This document shows, one piece after another, positions 1 to 8,680 of a stretch of 64,000 nt of DNA (position 1 is the first letter of the stretch; the number at the start of each line of letters is the position of its first letter). The stretch comes from Alphaproteobacteria bacterium (GTDB taxonomy: Bacteria; Pseudomonadota; Alphaproteobacteria; UBA6615). The notes beneath the pieces were generated by a model. It had not been told where the DNA came from. It saw only the letters and a list, made by a program, of their open reading frames with translations, and ran no database searches. The position numbers were made by a program, and so were the translations under genes. The stretch is taken from assembly GCA_011087645.1 (NCBI GenBank), contig JAALLF010000014.1, forward strand, positions 30,804 to 94,803. The letters run 5' to 3'.

Positions 1-1
1 C

Positions 2-886
2 GAGGTGCTGGTGCCGCCGCTCACTTTCGTGGCTTCGGCCAACGCCATTCAATATTGCGGCGCCCATCCTCATTTTGTCGACATCGAACCGATCAGCCTG
101 GGCGTCGACCCGGACGCCTTGGAAGCGCATCTCGAACGCATCGCGGAGATGCGCGGCGACGTCTGCTACAACGCCCAAACCGGCCGGCCAATCCGCGGCC
201 TGTTGGTGGTCCATTGCTTCGGCCATCCGGCCCGCATGGCCGAACTGGCCGCCATCGCGGCGCGCTTCAACATCACCTTGATCGAAGATGCGGCCGAGGC
301 ATTGGGCAGCACCGCCGGTAACCGCAGCGCCGGCTGCCATGGCAAGCTGGCGGCGTTGAGCTTCAACGGCAACAAGACGGTGACCACCGGCGGCGGCGGT
401 GCGATCCTGACCGACGATCCGGTCCTCGCCGAGCGCGCGGCGCATCTCACCACGACGGCGCGGGTCGACGATAACGGTGTGATGGCGCACGACATGGTCG
501 CCTTCAACTACCGAATGCCGAACATCAACGCGGCGCTGGGCTGCGCTCAGCTCGAGCAACTGCCAGCCCTGCTAGACTCGAAACGCCAATTGGCTGTGCG
601 CTGGCGCGAAGCCTTCGCCGGTCTCGGCGGCGTTCGATTTATCGACGAGCCCTCCTGGGGCGGCAGCAATTTCTGGCTGAACGCCCTGTCCCTCGATCCC
701 CCTTACGCGGCGCAACGCCCGCAATTGCTTTCCGCGCTCAATCAGGCCGGCTATCACTGCCGGCCGTTTTGGACGCCCCTACACCGGCTGCCGATGTATC
801 AAAATCAACCCATGGCGCCGGTTCCCGTGGCCAACGATCTTGCCGCCCGCGGCGTCAATCTGCCGTCGAGCGCCGGCCTAGTCTGA
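2..886 (+). CDS. LegC-family PLP aminotransferase, 5' end cut by window
   Basis: A DegT/DnrJ/EryC1-fold sugar aminotransferase that most resembles the LegC family, which aminates the 4-keto sugar nucleotide in legionaminic-acid synthesis. The reading frame is open from base 2, so about 90 N-terminal residues lie outside the window compared with the usual length near 380. Visible marks are the cofactor-binding IEDAAEALGS segment, the PLP lysine in SFNGNKTVTTGGGG (Lys codon 374-376), the YRMPNINAALGCAQLEQLP segment and the C-terminal NLPSSA motif, all typical of LegC. The next gene is a PtmE-like nucleotidyltransferase, which supports a legionaminic pathway whose other genes would lie to the left. 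A related aminotransferase for another 4-keto sugar cannot be excluded. Confidence 0.85.
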   Translation, partial: EVLVPPLTFVASANAIQYCGAHPHFVDIEPISLGVDPDALEAHLERIAEMRGDVCYNAQTGRPIRGLLVVHCFGHPARMAELAAIAARFNITLIEDAAEALGSTAGNRSAGCHGKLAALSFNGNKTVTTGGGGAILTDDPVLAERAAHLTTTARVDDNGVMAHDMVAFNYRMPNINAALGCAQLEQLPALLDSKRQLAVRWREAFAGLGGVRFIDEPSWGGSNFWLNALSLDPPYAAQRPQLLSALNQAGYHCRPFWTPLHRLPMYQNQPMAPVPVANDLAARGVNLPSSAGLV

Positions 887-988
887 CCCAATACTCGCCA
901 TTTCCCAGGAAAACCGGCGGAAAATCCGCAGAAAACCGCCGCGGTCAACCATTCGTTAGCATTTTACCTAAATGGTGGGGCCTACGTT

Positions 989-2116
989 ATGAGCACCGCG
1001 CCGAAAATCACCGAAAACACCCTTGTCGACCTCTCGGACGCCGCACCGCTGCGCCTGGTCGATGCGCCGCAATCGCTGCTCAAGCAATGCCTGATCGGAC
1101 CCGAGACATCGATCCACACGCTCATCGAGCGGTTTAACGCCCGCGCCGAGCAGATCGGTATTGTCGTCGACGAACAACAGCGGCTTCTGGGCACAGTAAC
1201 CGACGGCGACCTGCGCCGCGGCATGCTGCGCGGGGTCACCACCGACGCACCGGTCCGCGAAATCATGAATACCGCGCCGCGCACCCTGTCGGTCGATCAG
1301 CCGCGCGACGACATCACCAATTATATGCGCCACGAGCGGGTGCGCCATCTACCGATCGTCGATTTCGCCGGCCGCGCCGTCGACCTAATCACTCTCGACA
1401 AGCTGCTCGGCCCGGCGCCGCAGCCTTATCCGGTCGTCATCATGGCTGGTGGCGAGGGCACCCGGCTGCGCCCGCTAACCGAACATACCCCCAAGCCAAT
1501 GCTCGATGTCGGCGGCCAACCCATTCTGGAAACCATTATCCGGCGTTGCGCCGCGGCTGGCTTCAGCGACTTCCACATTTCGGTTAATTATCGCGCTGAC
1601 GTTATCAAGCACCATTTCGGCAACGGTCGCCCGCTGGGTGTCGACATTAGTTATCTGGACGAAATGACCCCCCTGGGCACCGCCGGGCCTCTCGGCCAGC
1701 TTCCGACCGGACTCACCACGCCGGTGCTCGTCCTCAACGGCGATATTCTGACGAAAATGGATCCCGCCCGGGTGGTCGAGTTTCACCGGGACGCCGGCGC
1801 CGCAGCAACCATGGGCGTGCGCGAGTACGAGTTTCAAATTCCCTACGGCGTGGTCGATATCGACGACAACGAAATTCGCGGGCTGCGCGAAAAGCCGGTC
1901 TCGCGGCAATTCATCAACGCCGGCATCTACGTGCTCGACCAGGCCGCGCTCGACCTGCTGCCGCGGGATTCGGCTTCCGACATGCCGAGCCTGTTTACCG
2001 CGTGCCGCGCCGCGGGGCTAAAGACCCTAGCTTTTCCGATCCGCGAATATTGGGTCGATATCGGCCATATCGACGATTACCGCCGGGCCAACGAAGACTA
2101 TCCGGTTATTTTTTAG
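989..2116 (+). CDS. CBS-domain nucleotidyltransferase, PtmE-like (GlcN-1-P guanylyltransferase type)
   Basis: A 375-residue protein with a CBS pair at about residues 30-135 and a nucleotidyltransferase domain from about residue 148, seen in the signature AGGEGTRLRPLTEHTPKPM and the later NGDIL metal-binding segment. This architecture is that of Campylobacter PtmE, which activates glucosamine-1-phosphate with GTP at the start of legionaminic-acid synthesis. CBS pairs usually bind adenine nucleotides and may regulate the enzyme. It lies about 100 bases after the LegC-like gene on the same strand. The architecture is clear; the exact nucleotide (GTP or another NTP) and sugar are inferred from the family and neighbourhood. 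Confidence 0.82.
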   Translation: MSTAPKITENTLVDLSDAAPLRLVDAPQSLLKQCLIGPETSIHTLIERFNARAEQIGIVVDEQQRLLGTVTDGDLRRGMLRGVTTDAPVREIMNTAPRTLSVDQPRDDITNYMRHERVRHLPIVDFAGRAVDLITLDKLLGPAPQPYPVVIMAGGEGTRLRPLTEHTPKPMLDVGGQPILETIIRRCAAAGFSDFHISVNYRADVIKHHFGNGRPLGVDISYLDEMTPLGTAGPLGQLPTGLTTPVLVLNGDILTKMDPARVVEFHRDAGAAATMGVREYEFQIPYGVVDIDDNEIRGLREKPVSRQFINAGIYVLDQAALDLLPRDSASDMPSLFTACRAAGLKTLAFPIREYWVDIGHIDDYRRANEDYPVIF

Positions 2117-2125
2117 GCAAGAACG

Positions 2126-2998
2126 ATGGCCTCCTCACGCAAACATTTACCGGCAAACGCAAAGTCCAACCATTTCGATCCATTGGTGACCCGAGCAACC
2201 ACAGATCTTGCACAAATCGGTTACGCCCGCCTGCCGGGCTTGCTCGACCGTGCCCAGACCGACACTCTCCGGCAGCTCCTGGAAGAGCAAATCGAATGCC
2301 TGAAGGGTAGTCGATATCCCGGTTTTTCGGAAGCGCGGCCGGACGATGGCGCGGTCTTCAATCTTCAGGCCAAAGATAAGCGTTTCATCGACGTTCTGGG
2401 CAATCCCATACTCGAACATGTCCTGGTCGCGACATTGAACGATCCGAATTATCGTCAGATTCCGGCGGGTACGCCAAACTATATTCTGGGCGGGTATAAC
2501 GCGCGGGCCAGTGGCAAGGCGCTTGGGCTACATATCGATTCCTGGATACCCCTACCCGGGCCGCGAACCTTCATGGTGCAGGTGGCGTTCGTCCTCGACA
2601 CGCGCGGCGAAGAGGACGGCTGTACCCTCGTCGTGCCAGGCTCACACTGCTTGGGCGAATATTCGGATCGCCAGATGAGTACGGAACCCGGGACCGGCAA
2701 CGCCGTGTCGTTGACCGCGAAACCCGGTGATGTATTGATCTGGGATTCTCGATTATGGCACGGCGCCGCGGAAAACAAATCCGACCATCAATCCTGGGTA
2801 TTGGTCGCCACAATGCAAATGTGGTGGGTCAAACCACGCACCGATATTCCGCGCACGATCCCCCCGCACATATTCGATGCTCTCAGCGATCGGCAAAAAG
2901 CGCTGATGGGATTTTGCTCTATGCCGCCGATCGACGAATTCATCAGCATCGAAGTGCGTGCAGGTTACGACATGATCCCCGAAACGTCGTTGGTCTGA
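2126..2998 (+). CDS. Phytanoyl-CoA dioxygenase (PhyH) family Fe(II)/2-oxoglutarate oxygenase
   Basis: A 290-residue PhyH-family protein. The facial triad is visible as H-x-D in GLHIDSW at about residues 136-138 and a distal His in WHGAAE near residue 212, followed by a conserved basic region for 2-oxoglutarate. It begins nine bases after the PtmE-like gene and is probably co-transcribed. PhyH proteins hydroxylate varied small molecules. Here the position inside a glycan locus suggests oxidation of a sugar, a sugar nucleotide or an acyl substituent, but nothing in the sequence fixes the substrate. Confidence 0.8.
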   Translation: MASSRKHLPANAKSNHFDPLVTRATTDLAQIGYARLPGLLDRAQTDTLRQLLEEQIECLKGSRYPGFSEARPDDGAVFNLQAKDKRFIDVLGNPILEHVLVATLNDPNYRQIPAGTPNYILGGYNARASGKALGLHIDSWIPLPGPRTFMVQVAFVLDTRGEEDGCTLVVPGSHCLGEYSDRQMSTEPGTGNAVSLTAKPGDVLIWDSRLWHGAAENKSDHQSWVLVATMQMWWVKPRTDIPRTIPPHIFDALSDRQKALMGFCSMPPIDEFISIEVRAGYDMIPETSLV

Positions 2999-3082
2999 CG
3001 TGAGAGCGCTTATCGCAACACAGCACGCCCATCGGAAAACTCGGCTCTGAAACTTCACATACAACCGTGAAGCGCATAAGCA

Positions 3083-4357
3083 TCACAGCTGCCAGCGCCG
3101 TACGCCATCGGGCAACGCCAGGCCACGCCACATTCCCTTGATATCGGCGACCACCAGATCGGCCGCGCCCAGGCGAAGCAGATCGTCGGCGGTGAAGATC
3201 TCGAACTCGCGGTGGCGCACCGCACCGACCACCGCATCGTAGCCTCTGGCATTGTCCAGACTGGCTAACAGGTCGAGACCATATTGCGCCTTCGCCTCGC
3301 CCGCATCGGCCTGGGGGTCGTACACATCGACGGCATGACCGCGCGCTGTGAGGGCGGCAATGACATCGATGACTTTTGAATTGCGCAGGTCGGGTACATT
3401 TTCCTTGAAGGTCAGCCCCAGCACCAAGACACGCCCGGTCTCGCGCGCCATGGCGGCGTCCACATTGTCGGCGACATAAGCGCCCACACCGTCATTGATG
3501 CGCCGACCCGCCAGGATGATTTCGGGATGATGGCCCGCCTGTTCGGCCGCGTGGGCCAGATAATAGGGATCGACACCAATACAATGTCCGCCGACAAGGC
3601 CGGGGCGAAACGGCAGGAAATTCCACTTCGTATTGGCCGCGTCGAGCACATCGCTGGCGTTTATCTCCAATCTGCCGAGGATCATCGCCACTTCATTGAC
3701 GAAGGCGATGTTGATATCGCGTTGGGCATTTTCGATAACCTTGGCGGCTTCCGCCGTGCGGATATCCGGGGCGCGGTGAATATCGCCGCCGTTGATAGCG
3801 CCGTAAATCGCTGCAAGCCGCTCGACGACCTCCGGGGTTTGCCCGGCCACGATCTTGGTGATTCGGTCGACGGTATGTTCCCGGTCGCCGGGATTGATTC
3901 GCTCGGGTGAGTAGCCAAGGAAAAAGTCCTCGCCGCAGACAAGGCCCGACGCGCGCTCCAGCGCGGGCCCGCAGATATCTTCGGTGACCCCCGGATAGAC
4001 CGTGGATTCGTAGACCACGATGGCGCCGGGCTGAAGCGCGGCGCCCACAGTCTCGCTCGCCGCCACAACCGCCGATAAATCCGGCTCATTGTCCCCTCCG
4101 ACCGGCGTCGGCACGGTAATGATCAAAACACTGGAGCCATCGATTTTCGCCGGATCGTCGGTCAATTCCAGTGTGCTCAACGCAAGCGCGGCGGCAGTGA
4201 CTTCCGAAGTTCTGTCAAAGCCGCGCTTGAGCTCGGCGATGCGCTCGGCGCTGATATCGAAGCCCAGTACAGGGCCGTGCTTGGCCAAGGCCATCGCTAA
4301 CGGCAGGCCGACATATCCCAGACCGACGACACTTACTGTCTCCGCGCCGCTCATCAT
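3083..4357 (-). CDS. UDP-sugar 6-dehydrogenase, TviB/WbpO-WbpA class
   Basis: About 424 residues of a UDP-glucose/GDP-mannose dehydrogenase-family enzyme, which oxidises C6 of a UDP-(N-acetyl)hexosamine to a uronic acid with NAD. The N-terminal Rossmann motif GLGYVGLPLA, the ESTVYPG segment and the catalytic Cys in GGHCIGVDPYY (Cys codon near 3581-3583, about residue 260) are all present. KWNFLPFRPGLVGGHC is the form seen in the TviB/WbpO branch for UDP-GlcNAc or UDP-GalNAc rather than UDP-glucose. ATGs at 4357 and 4354 and a GTG at 4360 are possible starts; a GAGG motif lies just upstream. It is the only minus-strand gene in the glycan locus and diverges from cysD across 216 bases that probably hold both promoters. 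Confidence 0.87.
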   Translation of the reverse strand: MMSGAETVSVVGLGYVGLPLAMALAKHGPVLGFDISAERIAELKRGFDRTSEVTAAALALSTLELTDDPAKIDGSSVLIITVPTPVGGDNEPDLSAVVAASETVGAALQPGAIVVYESTVYPGVTEDICGPALERASGLVCGEDFFLGYSPERINPGDREHTVDRITKIVAGQTPEVVERLAAIYGAINGGDIHRAPDIRTAEAAKVIENAQRDINIAFVNEVAMILGRLEINASDVLDAANTKWNFLPFRPGLVGGHCIGVDPYYLAHAAEQAGHHPEIILAGRRINDGVGAYVADNVDAAMARETGRVLVLGLTFKENVPDLRNSKVIDVIAALTARGHAVDVYDPQADAGEAKAQYGLDLLASLDNARGYDAVVGAVRHREFEIFTADDLLRLGAADLVVADIKGMWRGLALPDGVRRWQL

Positions 4358-4573
4358 CACCTCAACTCACTCAGGTTTTCTCACGGTCGATAAAGAGTTT
4401 CCGCCGCCCCCAGGCCTCATAACCGAGGAAGGGTTGCAAGAAAACAGCATATGCGCGTATACGCGATAAAACTCAAAACCGCCATCAACGAGTCGGGCGT
4501 AAAGAAATATTTCACTTCTGATAGGACAAATAGCGATCCCTGCCGCTTTTTTTCAATAATTACAGTCAATCCC

Positions 4574-5368
4574 ATGAACCGCCTCGACCGACTGGAAGCC
4601 CATAGCATCTATATTTTGCGCGAAGCCTATAAACAGGCCCAGCCCCTGGCGATGCTGTGGTCGATTGGCAAGGACTCAAACGTCGTAACGTGGCTGGCCC
4701 GTAAGGCGTTTTTTGGCCGCGTCCCCTTTCCCGCCGTCCAATTGGACACCGGCATGGAACTCGACGAGGTCTACGCCTACCGCGATAAATACGTGCCCGA
4801 ATGGGGCCTCGATCTGCGCGTCATCGACTGCCCGCCGGAATCGGAAATGGACCCGGACCTACCGCCAATGACCCGTTCGGCGGCGCGCAAGAGCGCGGGC
4901 CTGCGCCAATTGCTGGAACAGGGCAAATACGCCGGCATTATCGTCGGCATTCGCCGCGATGAAGAGGCGACCCGCGCGAAGGAACGAGTGTTCAGCCCGC
5001 GCAGCGTCGACGGCGCGTGGGAATTCCGTGACCAGCCGCCGGAGTTTTGGGACCAGTTTATGACCCAGCCGCCGCCGGATACCCATCTGCGCATTCACCC
5101 GCTGCTACACTGGACCGAGGTCGATGTGTGGCGCTACACCGAGCGCGAGGGCATCCCTGTCAACTCGCTCTATTTCGCGCGCGACGGCAAACGCTACCGC
5201 TCGCTGGGCGAAAAGAATATCACCGCGCCGGTGGATAGCGACGCGGCGACCATCGAAGAAATTATCGCCGAGCTCGAGACCACCCGCACACCGGAACGCG
5301 CCGGGCGGTTGATGGACAGCGAGTCGGAGGATTCCTTCGAGCGCCTACGCACCTCGGGTTATATGTGA
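4574..5368 (+). CDS. cysD: Sulfate adenylyltransferase small subunit (CysD)
   Basis: A 264-residue PAPS-reductase-fold ATP pyrophosphatase with the PP-loop SIGKDS near residue 30 and the family C-terminal region YRSLGEKN. With CysN it makes adenosine 5'-phosphosulfate from ATP and sulfate. It is shorter than the roughly 300-residue E. coli protein and diverges after the PP-loop ([15 protein letters not shown] where E. coli has a Trp-Lys-Phe version). The ATG at 4574 is preferred because the open frame further upstream does not resemble the family. Its stop shares a base with the start of cysNC. Placement inside a glycan locus with two sulfotransferases suggests it serves sulfation as well as, or instead of, cysteine synthesis. 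Confidence 0.9.
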   Translation: MNRLDRLEAHSIYILREAYKQAQPLAMLWSIGKDSNVVTWLARKAFFGRVPFPAVQLDTGMELDEVYAYRDKYVPEWGLDLRVIDCPPESEMDPDLPPMTRSAARKSAGLRQLLEQGKYAGIIVGIRRDEEATRAKERVFSPRSVDGAWEFRDQPPEFWDQFMTQPPPDTHLRIHPLLHWTEVDVWRYTEREGIPVNSLYFARDGKRYRSLGEKNITAPVDSDAATIEEIIAELETTRTPERAGRLMDSESEDSFERLRTSGYM

Positions 5369-7269
5369 TGAACAAGGCGATCAAACCGGCAGCCCCGGTA
5401 ACAACCTTGTCAGCGGCGAAAGAGCAGTTGCGCGTGGTCATTGTCGGCCATGTGGACCATGGCAAGTCGACATTGGTCGGGCGGCTTTTCCACGACACGG
5501 GCATGCTACCCGAGGGCAAGTTCGAAGCCATCGAAGAGATGTGCCGGCGCCGCGGCATGCCGTTCGAATGGGCCTTCCTGATGGACAGCCTCAAGGCCGA
5601 GCGCGACCAGGGCGTTACCATCGACACTTCGCAGATTTGGTTCAACCATGGCGAGCGCGAATACGTCCTGATCGACGCGCCCGGCCACCGCGAGTTCATT
5701 CGCAATATGGTGACCGGCGCCTCGAACGCCGACGCCGCACTGCTGCTGATCGATGCAGATCAAGGGGTGCGCAGCCAGTCGCGCCACCATGGCTATCTGC
5801 TGCAGCTGCTCGGCGTCCGCCAGGTCGCCGTCGTGGTGAACAAGATGGATTTGATCGGCTACGACGAAGAGAAATTCCACGCCATCGAGCAGGAATACCG
5901 CAACTATCTAGAAGGGCTCGGCGTGACGCCGACTTGTGTCATTCCGATCTCGGCGCGCGACGGCGACAATATCGCCAGCGCGTCCGATAATCTGGCCTGG
6001 CACAAGGGGCCGACAGTGCTCGGCGCGCTGGCGGGGTTCGCTCCGCCGCTGGGCAACGAAGACGCCCCCCTGCGTCTGCCCTTGCAGGACGTCTACAAGT
6101 TCGATGATCGGCGGATTTTCGCCGGCCGCATCGAAAGCGGCCGGTTCAAAGTCGGCGATGAACTTTTATTTTCGCCGAGCAACCGCACCGCCCATGTCGC
6201 TTCGATCGAAGCCTGGAACACGCCGGCGCCGGTTACGCAAGCCAGCGCCGGCTCGTCAGTTGGCTTTACCCTGGACGAGCAGATCTTCGCCGAACGCTGC
6301 GAAGTGGTCAGCCATCTCGACAACGCGCCGGTTGAAACCGATGTCTTTCACGTGCGCCTATTCTGGCTGTCGGCGCGGCCTCTCAAGGTTGGTGATAGCG
6401 TCACTTTGAAAATAGGACCGGCGGCGGTGCGGTCCACGATCGAGCAGATCGAGCGGGTCATCGATGTCGATGCGCTAACCGACCGAAGCGCTGAGAGCAT
6501 TGCTCGCGACGAGATCGCCGACATTATCGTGCGCACCACCCAGCTTGTCGCTATCGACCCCCACCAAGATCTGCCGCGCACCGGCCGGGTCGTCTTCACC
6601 GACCGCCACGAGACTTTGGGCGGCGGCATCGTCTCAATGGAACATTATCCCGATCAGCGCAAAATGGTCACGGTGCGGGCCACCAACGTCACCGCCGAAG
6701 CCCATCGGGTGACAACGGCCCAGCGTGTCGAACGCAATCTGCACAATCCCGGCGTGCTGTGGTTCACCGGCCTGTCGGGATCGGGTAAATCAACCTTGGC
6801 GATGGCGCTGGAACAGCGCCTGTTCGACCAGGGTTACCAGGTCTATGTGCTCGACGGCGATAATGTGCGCGGCGGCTTGAACGCCAATTTAGGCTTCTCG
6901 CCCGAGGATCGGGCGGAAAACATTCGCCGGGTCGGCGAAGTGGCGGCCCTGCTGGCCGATGCCGGCGTCATCGTCATCACCGCGTTCATCTCGCCCTACC
7001 GGGCCGACCGCGAACGCGCCCGCGCCGCGGCGGGAGACGGGTTTCATGAGATTTATATCGAGGCCGATCTCGAAACCTGCGAATCGCGCGATCCCAAAGG
7101 TCTGTATAAACGCGCGCGCAGCGGCGAAATCTCCGAGTTCACCGGCATCACCGCGCCCTACGAGGCGCCCGATAAGCCCAATCTGGTGATCGACACCGCC
7201 GCCCACGATATCAACACCTGTATCGACCAGCTGGTGGCCTATATCGCGGAGAATTTCCGGCGCAGCTAA
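5368..7269 (+). CDS. cysNC: Bifunctional sulfate adenylyltransferase large subunit / APS kinase (CysNC)
   Basis: A 633-residue fusion. The N-terminal CysN GTPase has GHVDHGKST at about residue 27, DAPGHREF and NKMDL, followed by the EF-Tu-like beta domains. The C-terminal APS kinase has a second P-loop GLSGSGKST near residue 469, then [10 protein letters not shown] and FISPYRADR. The product pair CysD-CysNC makes PAPS, the donor for sulfotransferases; the rhizobial NodP-NodQ pair has the same layout. The ATG at 5368 overlaps the cysD stop as TGATG; a GTG three bases earlier is also possible. Two PAPS-type sulfotransferases further along the locus are the likely consumers. Confidence 0.93.
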   Translation: MNKAIKPAAPVTTLSAAKEQLRVVIVGHVDHGKSTLVGRLFHDTGMLPEGKFEAIEEMCRRRGMPFEWAFLMDSLKAERDQGVTIDTSQIWFNHGEREYVLIDAPGHREFIRNMVTGASNADAALLLIDADQGVRSQSRHHGYLLQLLGVRQVAVVVNKMDLIGYDEEKFHAIEQEYRNYLEGLGVTPTCVIPISARDGDNIASASDNLAWHKGPTVLGALAGFAPPLGNEDAPLRLPLQDVYKFDDRRIFAGRIESGRFKVGDELLFSPSNRTAHVASIEAWNTPAPVTQASAGSSVGFTLDEQIFAERCEVVSHLDNAPVETDVFHVRLFWLSARPLKVGDSVTLKIGPAAVRSTIEQIERVIDVDALTDRSAESIARDEIADIIVRTTQLVAIDPHQDLPRTGRVVFTDRHETLGGGIVSMEHYPDQRKMVTVRATNVTAEAHRVTTAQRVERNLHNPGVLWFTGLSGSGKSTLAMALEQRLFDQGYQVYVLDGDNVRGGLNANLGFSPEDRAENIRRVGEVAALLADAGVIVITAFISPYRADRERARAAAGDGFHEIYIEADLETCESRDPKGLYKRARSGEISEFTGITAPYEAPDKPNLVIDTAAHDINTCIDQLVAYIAENFRRS

Positions 7270-7326
7270 GCACCCGCAAAGCGTTAACAGAATTCTAACA
7301 AGTCACTGTATTTGCTAATGTTCTAG

Positions 7327-7385
7327 ACATGAACGCGCTTGACTAGCGAGTCGATTGAGGCTATAGCGTTCATGTTATGAACATG
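7327..7385. promoter_or_regulatory. Overlapping inverted repeats, putative operator
   Basis: A perfect 10-bp inverted repeat, ACATGAACGC (7327-7336) and GCGTTCATGT (7366-7375), is followed by a tighter palindrome GTTCAT-GTT-ATGAAC (7368-7382) overlapping CATGTT-ATG-AACATG (7371-7385). The shared element ATGAAC/GTTCAT thus occurs three times in 60 bases, ending 17 bases before the start of the winged-helix regulator gene. This layout fits a dimeric repressor site used for autoregulation; that role is inferred. Confidence 0.5.
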
Positions 7386-7402
7386 GCCGGAAGCGAATTG
7401 CT

Positions 7403-8062
7403 GTGACCCCTGCGGATTCAATCGGCGACGAACGCCATTCGGATACCGACACCACGTTGCGCATTCTCGACGCCGTGGCTCGTGACGGCGATCAAAGCCA
7501 GCGCGCTATGGCCGGCGAAACCGGGGTCGCGCTTGGGCTCGCTAACGCCTATTTGCGCCGCTGCGCCCGCAAGGGTTGGATTAAGATGCGCGAAGCACCA
7601 GCCCGGCGCTATCTCTATTACATTACGCCCCAGGGGTTTGCCGAAAAGGCGCGGCTGACGGCGGAGTATTTGTCCACCTCCTTCGATATGTTTCGCGCCG
7701 CCCGCGGCCAATGCGATGAGATGATCGCGGCCTGCGATCGCCAGGGAATTCGAAAAATCGCGCTCATCGGCGCTGGCGATCTGGCCGAAGTGGCGGCGCT
7801 ATCGGCGCTCGGATCGGAGGTTGAAATCGTCGCGGTAATTGACCCCAAGTCAAACCAGCCCAGGCTTGCGGGCTTGCCGGTGGTGCGCTCACTCGATGAG
7901 ATCGGCCCCGTCGACGCGGTGGTCGTCACCGACATCGTCGAACCCCAAGCCACCTATGAGGCGCTGGCCAAGTCGTGGCCGGCGGGACAGCTCTTCGCCC
8001 CGCCCCTGCTGCGGATCGCGCACGACACCAACGACCGGCCGCCATGGGACGAAACGCCATGA
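7403..8062 (+). CDS. Winged-helix regulator with Rossmann-like sensor domain
   Basis: A 219-residue protein. Residues about 15-90 form a MarR/LrpA-like winged helix (LRILDAVARDGDQSQRAMA, then RRYLYYITPQGFAEKARL). Residues about 110-210 form a Rossmann-like domain with IALIGAGDLAEVAAL and a following IVAVIDPK strand, resembling PglD-N or CoA-binding sensor domains that bind nucleotides or sugar nucleotides. The start is a GTG; the only nearby ATG frame stops at once. Its last bases overlap the start of the RfaH-like gene (ATGA), so the two are translationally coupled. It probably senses a metabolite of the glycan pathway; the ligand is unknown. Confidence 0.75.
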   Translation: MTPADSIGDERHSDTDTTLRILDAVARDGDQSQRAMAGETGVALGLANAYLRRCARKGWIKMREAPARRYLYYITPQGFAEKARLTAEYLSTSFDMFRAARGQCDEMIAACDRQGIRKIALIGAGDLAEVAALSALGSEVEIVAVIDPKSNQPRLAGLPVVRSLDEIGPVDAVVVTDIVEPQATYEALAKSWPAGQLFAPPLLRIAHDTNDRPPWDETP

Positions 8063-8559
8063 ACCGTTGGTATATCGTCCACACCCAGCCCAACGGCGAG
8101 GAACGCGCCCGACACAATCTCGAACGCCAGGGCTTCGCCGTCTATCTACCGAAATACCTTAAGCATCGCCGCCACGCGCGGCGCACTGAGCATGTACGTC
8201 GGCCGCTCTTTCCGCGATATTTGTTTGTCCGTTTCGATCCTGAACGTGCCCAATGGCGCTCGATCAACGGCACTTTCGGGGTGGCGTATTTAGTCGCAAA
8301 CGGCAACGAACCAACGCCCGTGCCCGATGAGATAATCGAGGCCATTCAAGCGCGCCACGACAGTGATGACTTGGTTGTGCTGCACGCGCTGGACTCTTTC
8401 GAGCGCGGCCAGAAACTAGACATCGTCGACGGCCCGTTTGCCTGGCGCACCGGGTTCTTCCAACGCTTGAGCGACAACGACCGCGTGGTTTTGCTGCTCA
8501 ATCTGCTGGGCCGGCAAGTCACTGTAACGGTTCCGCCCGAAGCGGTCGCGGCGGCGTAA
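8059..8559 (+). CDS. RfaH-like specialised NusG paralogue, antiterminator
   Basis: A 166-residue NusG N-terminal-domain protein with a short KOW-like C-terminal region. It closely follows RfaH: RWYIVHTQPNGEERA at the start, LFPRYLFVRFDPE in the RNA-polymerase-binding region, INGTFGVAYLV, and a C-terminal LLLNLLGRQVTV like that of RfaH. RfaH-type proteins bind RNA polymerase at an ops sequence and suppress pausing and Rho termination in long polysaccharide operons. The ATG at 8059 overlaps the preceding stop. An ops-like sequence lies 66 bases downstream of the stop, in the leader of the pse genes, so this operon is the likely target. Confidence 0.88.
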   Translation: MNRWYIVHTQPNGEERARHNLERQGFAVYLPKYLKHRRHARRTEHVRRPLFPRYLFVRFDPERAQWRSINGTFGVAYLVANGNEPTPVPDEIIEAIQARHDSDDLVVLHALDSFERGQKLDIVDGPFAWRTGFFQRLSDNDRVVLLLNLLGRQVTVTVPPEAVAAA

Positions 8560-8625
8560 TACCGGCCGGCGAATTGCCGGCTGCCTATCCCTTTGCGGGC
8601 CGGATGACACGCTGTCACCCGGACT

Positions 8626-8636
8626 GCGGTAGCGTG
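8626..8636 (+). promoter_or_regulatory. ops-like element in the pseB leader
   Basis: The bases GCGGTAGCGTG match the last 11 bases of the 12-base E. coli ops core exactly; only the first base differs (T instead of G). The site lies between the RfaH-like gene and pseB, on the coding strand, 45 bases before the pseB TTG. A small hairpin (TGACA-CGC-TGTCA, about 8604-8616) lies just upstream. Ops elements pause RNA polymerase and recruit RfaH through the exposed non-template strand. The match is seen directly; function is inferred. Confidence 0.65.
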
Positions 8637-8680
8637 GGAAACCTCGTTAAATTCTCCTTCACGAATTGAGTTGATGTCCC

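Noticed and set aside
8565..8581. GCCGGC hairpin after the RfaH-like gene as a terminator
   Set aside because: Only a 6-bp stem without a T run, and the ops-like element downstream suggests read-through.
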